10,184 nt of DNA from JAUVDZ01 sp964346325 (lineage in GTDB: Bacteria > Patescibacteriota > Gracilibacteria > UBA1369 > PNNO01), in assembly GCA_964346325.1 (NCBI GenBank), contig CAYFUK010000040.1, positions 1 through 10,184 of the forward strand. The letters run 5' to 3'. Positions 5,874 to 10,184 of the stretch are shown here, one piece after another. The notes beneath the pieces were generated by a model. That model was given only the letters and a program-made list of their open reading frames with translations, was not told the DNA's origin and searched no databases. Position 1 is the first letter of the stretch, and the number at the start of each line of letters is the position of its first letter. The position numbers and the translations under genes were made by a program.

Positions 5874-6890
5874 ATGGCGTCAATCAAAGATTACAAAATA
5901 GCAACCCTCGGCAGTCACAGCGCCCTTCAAATACTTAAAGGAGCCAAAGATGAGGGTTTTGAAACTATCTGCATATGCATGAAAGGCAGAAGAAAACCCT
6001 ATGAAAGCTATAAAATAGCTGATGAAATTATTGAAATAGATAATTTCAGTGAATTCTTTGAATTACAGGAAAAGCTTAATAAAGAAAAGGCAATACTTAT
6101 CCCTCACGGATCGTTCGTTACTTATATAGGGCCGGAAAAAATGAAGGAACTCACAATAATGCACTATGGCACAAAAGGCATTCTGGAATTTGAATCGGAC
6201 CGGGACAAAGAACGTGAATGGCTGCTTGCTTCGGGATGCAAAATGCCGCGAATTTTCGAAACACCCGAAGATATTGACAGACCCGTTATTGTTAAATTCC
6301 ATGGGGCACAGGGCGGAAAAGGTTATTTTATTGCCAACTCAACCGATGATTTTTATGAAGGTATCAAAGATTATCCGGGCGATGAAAAATATGTTTTGCA
6401 GGAATATATAGTAGGTGTGCCCATGTATACTCATTATTTTTATTCAATATTAAATGATGAACTTGAAATAATGAGCTTTGATAAACGTTATGAATCAAAT
6501 GCGGACTCAATCGGCCGAATCTCGGCCCAGGATCAGCTAGATGCAAATATAAGAACTTCATATACGATTACAGGTAATATACCTGTAGTTATTCGTGAAT
6601 CTATTCTGCCGCAGGTGTTTGAAATGGGTGAAAATGTTATAAAAGAATCACGAGAACTCGCCGGCAAAGGGCTTTACGGGCCTTTTTGCCTCGAAGCGAT
6701 AATCGATCCGAACTTAAATTTTTACGTTTTTGAAATCTCGGCCAGAATCGTTGCGGGAACCAACCCTTTTGTTAACGGCTCTCCTTATACATGGCTGAGA
6801 TACAACGAACCGATGAGCACGGGCCGAAGAGTTTGCCGCGAGCTCAAACAGGCAATCGAACAGGATAGGTTGGAAGAGATTTTAGGATAA
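5874..6890 (+). CDS. purP: Formate-dependent AICAR ligase (FAICAR synthetase), PurP type
   Basis: ATP-grasp enzyme that makes FAICAR from AICAR, formate and ATP; it is the archaeal replacement for the transformylase half of PurH. The 338-residue protein has the N-terminal signature ATLGSHSALQILKGAK (residues 10-25), IPHGSF (76-81), the ATP-grasp loop VIVKFHGAQGGKGYFIA (138-154, Lys141), DKRYESN (203-209), TGNIPVVIRESILPQVFEMG (233-252), GPFCLE (269-274) and FEISAR (286-291). These match what I recall of the Methanocaldococcus jannaschii enzyme nearly motif for motif, so activity is expected. It is slightly shorter than archaeal versions because the N-terminus and the segment after the ATP loop (about 160-172) are reduced. 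Presence in a bacterium that also encodes PurH suggests transfer from archaea or use under formate-rich or folate-poor conditions; both are inference. Confidence 0.92.
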   Translation: MASIKDYKIATLGSHSALQILKGAKDEGFETICICMKGRRKPYESYKIADEIIEIDNFSEFFELQEKLNKEKAILIPHGSFVTYIGPEKMKELTIMHYGTKGILEFESDRDKEREWLLASGCKMPRIFETPEDIDRPVIVKFHGAQGGKGYFIANSTDDFYEGIKDYPGDEKYVLQEYIVGVPMYTHYFYSILNDELEIMSFDKRYESNADSIGRISAQDQLDANIRTSYTITGNIPVVIRESILPQVFEMGENVIKESRELAGKGLYGPFCLEAIIDPNLNFYVFEISARIVAGTNPFVNGSPYTWLRYNEPMSTGRRVCRELKQAIEQDRLEEILG

Positions 6891-6924
6891 TTAGCTTGTA
6901 GCAAATGATCTTCAGAGGGACTTA

Positions 6925-6933
6925 TGTTATAAT
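6925..6933 (+). promoter_or_regulatory. Possible extended -10 promoter for purP2
   Basis: TGTTATAAT is a full extended -10 element (TGn plus perfect TATAAT at 6928-6933) in the 72-base gap between the two purP genes. No acceptable -35 lies 16-18 bases upstream. Transcription would start near 6940, about 23 bases before the purP2 ATG, a leader length like that of purP1. It could add to read-through from the purP1 promoter. Confidence 0.45.
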
Positions 6934-6962
6934 GCGGCCACTGAAATTAAACCAACCTTTAA

Positions 6963-8081
6963 ATGGATATCTCAAAAATTTTGGAAAAATATAATAAAGA
7001 AGACATAACAATCGGTGTACTTGGTGGCCACAGCGCACTTGATGTGTGCCATGGAGCCAAAAGCATGGGCTTTAAAACAGTGGCGGTTTGTATGAAAGGC
7101 CGTGAAAAAACTTACAATAAATATTATAAATCAAGAGAGGACGGCCGCGGATGCATTGATGATGTAATAATGGTTGATCATTTTAAGGATATTGTTAAGC
7201 CGGAAGTTCAGGAAGAGCTCCGCAAACGAAACACCATTTTTATTCACAACAGATATTTTTGGGTTTATTGCAATTTTGAAGAAATTGGAAATGATTTTAA
7301 AGTGCCTATTTACGGAACGCGTGAAATGCTGAAGCTCGAAGAGCGCGATGTAGAAAAAAATCAGTATTATTTATTGGAAAAAGCGGGAATCAGAATCCCT
7401 GAAATCTTCGAAAAACCCGAAGATATCGACAGACTTTCAATCATAAAAGTTAACGAGGCCGAGCGCGGATACGAACGTGCTTTCTTCCTTGCAAATAACC
7501 TGGTTGATTACCAAAACAAGTCAGATGAACTTATTGAATCCGGGACAATAACAGAAGATTCATTAAAAAATGCCGTTATTGAAGAATATATTGTTGGAGC
7601 GCATGTTAACTGCAATTTATTTTATTCGGTTATTAACGATGAACTTGAACTTATGGGAACAGACACTCGCCGCCAGACCAATCTGGACGGACTTTTGCGG
7701 CTTCCCGCTACGGAACAAATGGAATTGCTCAAATACATGAAGCCGAAACTGATAGAAACGGGACACTACGCCGTTACAACAAAAGAATCAATTTTAGAAA
7801 AGATTTTCGATATCGGTGAAAAATTTGTAAGTTTAACGAAAAAAGAAGCAGCTCCGGGCATGATAGGCCCTTTTGCTTTGCAGGGCGCTGTTTCAGCTGA
7901 ATCAGGCAAAGAAGAAATCGTGATTTTTGATGTCAGTATGCGTATTCCGGGGTCTCCGGGTACAAAATATACTCCTTATACTTCATATCTTTGGGGCCGG
8001 GGATTAAGCTACGGAGAAAGAGTTGCTATTGAAATTCGCGATGCAATCGATCAAAATAGACTTCCCGAAATATTAACTTAA
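6963..8081 (+). CDS. Diverged PurP paralogue (PurP2-like ATP-grasp ligase), substrate uncertain
   Basis: A 372-residue member of the PurP family, clearly homologous to its neighbour but with altered key motifs. LGGHSALDVCHGAK (residues 20-33) replaces LGSHSALQILKGAK. IHNRYF (94-99) replaces IPHGSF. The ATP-grasp strand keeps Lys162 but its loop reads KVNEAERGYERAFFLA (162-177) instead of KFHGAQGGKGYFIA. DTRRQTN (234-240) replaces DKRYESN, TGHYAVTTKES (266-276) replaces TGNIPVVIRES, and GPFALQ (302-307) replaces GPFCLE. These are ordered substitutions in an intact frame, not decay. Similar variants, often called PurP2, occur beside PurP in archaea, to my memory without an established function. 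It may formylate or ligate a different substrate, or act as a partner subunit. It starts 72 bases after purP1 and ends 6 bases before the next gene. Confidence 0.85.
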   Translation: MDISKILEKYNKEDITIGVLGGHSALDVCHGAKSMGFKTVAVCMKGREKTYNKYYKSREDGRGCIDDVIMVDHFKDIVKPEVQEELRKRNTIFIHNRYFWVYCNFEEIGNDFKVPIYGTREMLKLEERDVEKNQYYLLEKAGIRIPEIFEKPEDIDRLSIIKVNEAERGYERAFFLANNLVDYQNKSDELIESGTITEDSLKNAVIEEYIVGAHVNCNLFYSVINDELELMGTDTRRQTNLDGLLRLPATEQMELLKYMKPKLIETGHYAVTTKESILEKIFDIGEKFVSLTKKEAAPGMIGPFALQGAVSAESGKEEIVIFDVSMRIPGSPGTKYTPYTSYLWGRGLSYGERVAIEIRDAIDQNRLPEILT

Positions 8082-8087
8082 ACGTTT

Positions 8088-9410
8088 ATGCGCGTTTTAT
8101 TATTAGCTGCGGGCAGGTCAAAACGTATGCAGCCGATTCCGGACAAGAACTTCTTATTGTTTAATGGTAAGCCTCTTATTGTGCATCAGATTCATGCGCT
8201 TATGGACGCGGGATTTGATGACTTTGTCGTGATAGGGGGAAAGCATAATTTGAATAGATTACGTGAATTGCCTGACAAGCACAATTTCGGCGCGATTAAA
8301 TATCAGGTTGTTGAACAAAAAAATCTTGACGAAGGAATGGCGGGTGCGGTACTTGCAACAAAGGATATTCTTGATGATGAGCCTGTTTGTATTGTGAGCG
8401 CCAATGATGTTGTTGATAAAAAAGCTTACGGCATGGTTTTAGAAGAAGCTCTTAAAGCTGATGCCGAAAGCCTTATTGTAGGCAAAAAAGTCGATTCGTA
8501 TTTTCCCGGCGGTTACTTAGAGATTGATGATAACGGCATGATTAAATCGATTATTGAAAAGCCTGAGCCCGGGAGTGAGCCGGGCGATCTTGTAAATATT
8601 GTTATCCATTGCCATAAATCCCCTGCCAAATTGGTTAAGGTGATTGAACAAACGGAGTCGAACAATGATGACCGTTACGAAGTGGCTTTGGATAAATTGA
8701 TTAAGGATGGAAGCCGCATGAAAGCCCTTGAATTTGATGGCTTCTGGCAGCCGATTAAATTCCCGTGGCATGTGTTTAAGGTTATGGACTTCTTTTTTGA
8801 GAATATGGATAAGCATATTAGTGAAGAAGCAACGATTGCCGATACAGCCGTGATTAAAGGGAATGTGCTTATTGAATCCGGAGCAAAAATTTTTGATAAT
8901 GCTGTTATTAGCGGCCCCGCCTATATCGGTAAAGGTGTGATTGTTGCGAACAATGCTCTGGTTCGAGGCTCTATGGTAAATGAGGGCGGCGTTGTCGGGT
9001 ATTCTACAGAGATAGCGCGGTCTTATTTGGATCGCAATGTTTGGACCCATACAAATTACATCGGAGATAGCGTGATTTGCAGAAATGTCAGTTTTGGAAG
9101 CGGCGCGGTAACAGGCAATTTAAGGCTGGATGAAGATGAGATCAGCTTAAATGTTAAAGGCGAAAAAATGGGAACCGGAACAAATAAATTCGGATTGGTT
9201 TGCGGTGAAAATATAAGGGTGGGCATAAATACTTCATTTATGCCGGGAATTAAAATAGGTTCGAATACGATTATCGGACCGAGCTTGAGCATTGGCCAAG
9301 ATATAGAGAAAGGGAAATTTGTGAAAGGTCGCGTAGAATTAGAGATAAGGGATAATAAAGCTCGGCTGGATGCGGGTGCACGTGAGAAAATGATGAAAAA
9401 GTTAGGGTAG
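8088..9410 (+). CDS. Fused nucleotidyltransferase / left-handed beta-helix acyltransferase (GlmU-like)
   Basis: Probably activates a phosphorylated small molecule, most likely a sugar-1-phosphate, with a nucleotide, and may also acetylate it. The N-terminal nucleotidyltransferase domain (about 1-235) opens with LLLAAGRSKRM (residues 4-14) and FNGKPLI (25-31), and has SANDVVD (104-110) as probable metal site and IIEKPEPG (155-162). Residues 240-415 are hexapeptide-type repeats forming a left-handed beta helix, with HTNYIGDS (321-328) and GSGAVTGNLR (337-346), the segments carrying the acetyltransferase active-site His in archaeal and bacterial GlmU-like proteins. A charged helical tail ends the 440-residue protein. 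The opening differs from the classic GxGTRLxPxT...PK form and is closer to MobA/LicC-like enzymes, so the substrate is open. It begins 6 bases after purP2, so it belongs to that operon. Stop is TAG, the only non-TAA stop here. Confidence 0.85.
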   Translation: MRVLLLAAGRSKRMQPIPDKNFLLFNGKPLIVHQIHALMDAGFDDFVVIGGKHNLNRLRELPDKHNFGAIKYQVVEQKNLDEGMAGAVLATKDILDDEPVCIVSANDVVDKKAYGMVLEEALKADAESLIVGKKVDSYFPGGYLEIDDNGMIKSIIEKPEPGSEPGDLVNIVIHCHKSPAKLVKVIEQTESNNDDRYEVALDKLIKDGSRMKALEFDGFWQPIKFPWHVFKVMDFFFENMDKHISEEATIADTAVIKGNVLIESGAKIFDNAVISGPAYIGKGVIVANNALVRGSMVNEGGVVGYSTEIARSYLDRNVWTHTNYIGDSVICRNVSFGSGAVTGNLRLDEDEISLNVKGEKMGTGTNKFGLVCGENIRVGINTSFMPGIKIGSNTIIGPSLSIGQDIEKGKFVKGRVELEIRDNKARLDAGAREKMMKKLG

Positions 9411-9450
9411 AGTTAAATAAAAGAATAATTAATAAGTACGTATAAATAAT

Positions 9451-9472
9451 CGTTAGGTGCAATTGCTGCCCG
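9451..9472. repeat. Left copy of imperfect 22-bp inverted repeat
   Basis: CGTTAGGTGCAATTGCTGCCCG. Compared with the reverse complement of 9878-9899 it matches at 17 of 22 positions, including the blocks TTAGGTG, TTG and TGCCCG. It lies 40 bases after the nucleotidyltransferase stop, just before the small NTF2-fold gene. The core GTTAGGT fits the integron recombination consensus GTTRRRY, but no full attC structure is seen upstream. Confidence 0.7.
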
Positions 9473-9489
9473 CTTGTAATTCACTAATT

Positions 9490-9897
9490 ATGATTAAAAC
9501 TATGGATCATCAGCTCGCAAAACACATAGAGGATTTAGAGGTTTTATTATTAAAGCCAGAAGTTCGCAGATCAGTAGAAAAAATCAGTGAATTGCTCGCT
9601 GATGATTTCGTTGAATTTGGTATGTTCGGAAAAATCTACTCTAAGCAGGATTTCGTAGAGCTTTTGCCAAATTCAGAAGATGAAAAATTCGAGAGATATA
9701 AAGCTTCTGATTTCAAAACAAGAGAAATAGATCCAGACACAGTACTTCTAACATATAAAGCATCTATCGAATTTCTAAAAACTAATGAAACAATTTGGAC
9801 ACTTCGTTGTTCAATCTGGCAAAAGCGTGACGAAAACTGGCAAATGATTTTTCATCAAGGAACAGTTATAAAAGACACGGGCAACAACAACACCTAA
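9490..9897 (+). CDS. NTF2-fold (DUF4440/SnoaL-like) small protein
   Basis: A 135-residue protein with the layout of the DUF4440 group of the NTF2-like superfamily: an N-terminal helix pair (HQLAKHIEDLEVLLL and SVEKISELLADDFVEFG), then alternating strands, ending in IWTLRCSIWQKRDENWQMI and FHQGT. The W-x-hydrophobic-Q/H-x-G-T ending is typical. Such domains form a cone-shaped pocket and may bind small molecules or act as enzymes; no specific function can be given. Starts are uncertain: a GTG at 9457 lies inside the left inverted repeat, ATG at 9490 is used here, and ATG at 9502 is also possible; none has a Shine-Dalgarno sequence. The gene lies between inverted repeats, its stop falling within the right copy, unlike any other gene here. 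That suggests it arrived as a small mobile unit. Confidence 0.75.
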   Translation: MIKTMDHQLAKHIEDLEVLLLKPEVRRSVEKISELLADDFVEFGMFGKIYSKQDFVELLPNSEDEKFERYKASDFKTREIDPDTVLLTYKASIEFLKTNETIWTLRCSIWQKRDENWQMIFHQGTVIKDTGNNNT

Positions 9898-9899
9898 TG
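9878..9899. repeat. Right copy of imperfect 22-bp inverted repeat
   Basis: Reverse-complement partner of 9451-9472 (17 of 22 bases). It contains the last codons and the TAA stop of the NTF2-fold gene (CACCTAATG). ACCTAAT resembles the inverse integron core RYYYAAC, with the last base changed. Its outer edge coincides with the point where similarity to the decayed reverse transcriptase to the right begins. No target-site duplication is visible outside the two copies. Confidence 0.7.
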
Positions 9900-10092
9900 T
9901 TCTCCATACTCCCGTGCTTTTTTAACAAACCGTAATAACCAGCCATATACGATTCCTCCTATTTAACGTCCTTCCATTCGGCCAAATCTTAACGCCCAAA
10001 AATTTCAATCCGCTTGAAGCTTTAACGACTATTGGCTTTTTAACAGTCAATTTCAGTTCATCGGTCAAAAACGAAATCACACTATCAAACTT
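9900..10092 (-). pseudogene. Reverse transcriptase C-terminal remnant, frameshifted
   Basis: Reading leftward from 10092, one frame gives KFDSVISFLTDELKLTVKK, then IVVKASSGLKFLGVKIWPNG and RTLNRRNR, before a stop at 9924-9922. In another frame, from about 9946, comes AGYYGLLKKHGSMEN. In order these match the end of retron-type or diversity-generating-type reverse transcriptases (COG3344): the ELKL-x-hP-K segment, the G-hydrophobic-x-FLG motif with the following RNR region, and the YxGhLKH-like tail. The usual HPKK is disturbed, the tail is out of frame, and the helices between RNR and the tail are missing, so the copy is dead. The catalytic YxDD core is not in the window; stops in the same frame lie at 10116-10114 and beyond, just before a terminator. 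I infer decay of a retroelement, perhaps a diversity-generating one. Confidence 0.65.
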
Positions 10093-10160
10093 GTGAATGA
10101 AACAAGAATATTTCTATTACAGTTTATCTGGAGTTTAAAGTATTTGAAGATAAAAATAAA

Positions 10161-10180
10161 GGCCCCGCCAAGGCGGGACC
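10161..10180 (-). terminator. Rho-independent terminator for a leftward gene beyond the right edge
   Basis: On the minus strand GGTCCCGC-CTTG-GCGGGGCC forms an 8-bp GC-rich stem (one U-G pair) and is followed directly by TTTATTTTTATCTT. The T-rich side is the minus strand, so it ends transcription from a gene to the right of the window. On the plus strand the third pair is a C-A mismatch and only TAAA follows before the sequence ends. Confidence 0.8.
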
Positions 10181-10184
10181 TAAA

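Noticed and set aside
8517..9292. Long minus-strand open frames opposite the nucleotidyltransferase gene.
   Set aside because: They are antisense shadows of a well-supported gene with recognisable domains and show no family features of their own.
9866..9946. A separate 26-residue minus-strand gene behind a perfect AGGAGG eight bases before its ATG.
   Set aside because: AGGAGG encodes the Arg-Arg of the reverse-transcriptase remnant, and the supposed product AGYYGLLKKHGS is its frameshifted tail.
9900..10160. A complete integron attC site after the NTF2-fold gene.
   Set aside because: ACCTAAT resembles the first core box, but there is no paired inner box, no long palindrome and no closing GTTRRRY; the sequence instead reads as reverse-transcriptase remnant.
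1..10184. Use of an alternative genetic code with TGA recoded (as in Gracilibacteria), suggested by all recognised stops being TAA or TAG.
   Set aside because: No conserved protein here needs a TGA read-through: PurH, UppP, PurP and the others are complete with normal glycine and tryptophan codons. AT-rich genomes commonly favour TAA.
1..10184. An archaeal host, suggested by PurP and the TrmB-type regulator.
   Set aside because: S6, UppP, YidD, PurH of bacterial type and a LysM/M23 peptidase, plus sigma-70-like promoters, make a bacterium far more likely.

Overview
The window looks like a chromosomal piece from an AT-rich, uncultivated bacterium, plausibly of the Candidate Phyla Radiation (Patescibacteria) or a similar lineage. 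The bacterial assignment rests on ribosomal protein S6, undecaprenyl-diphosphatase, YidD, PurH and a LysM/M23 cell-wall peptidase. The CPR suggestion is inference. It comes from the general lack of Shine-Dalgarno sequences, near-exclusive TAA stops, tiny hypothetical genes between conserved ones, a TrmB-type regulator in a bacterium, and purP genes of archaeal type. The standard bacterial code fits: no conserved reading frame is interrupted by TGA.

Left half (about 1-4614, all minus strand): a tightly packed gene train reading leftward, in the order LysM/M23 peptidase, yidD, purH, uppP, two small helical proteins of unknown function, then the start of rpsF, which runs off the left edge. From yidD to the second small protein the gaps are 1-14 bases, so co-transcription is likely. 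rpsF has a 93-base leader with a candidate -10 box and a perfect 7-bp stem.

Middle (4615-4963): a gene-free 349-base stretch with three copies of ACTTGAC, one inverted GTCAAG copy, two small hairpins and an 11-bp direct repeat spaced two helical turns apart.

Right half: a TrmB-family regulator (4964-5725, minus) is divergent from a rightward set purP1 - purP2 - nucleotidyltransferase/hexapeptide acyltransferase (5874-9410). purP1 has an excellent sigma-70-type promoter in the divergent gap. PurP is the archaeal ATP- and formate-dependent enzyme making FAICAR. Here it sits near a complete bifunctional PurH that should do the same step with formyl-tetrahydrofolate. purP2 is a diverged paralogue whose substrate- and ATP-loop motifs are systematically changed. 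The trio plus TrmB regulator is the best candidate in the window for an undescribed pathway.

Far right (9451-10184): a small NTF2-fold (DUF4440-like) gene enclosed by imperfect 22-bp inverted repeats abuts a decayed minus-strand fragment of a reverse transcriptase (thumb and C-terminal region only, with a frameshift). A rho-independent terminator for a leftward gene beyond the edge closes the window. This end looks like a recombination or mobile-element scar.
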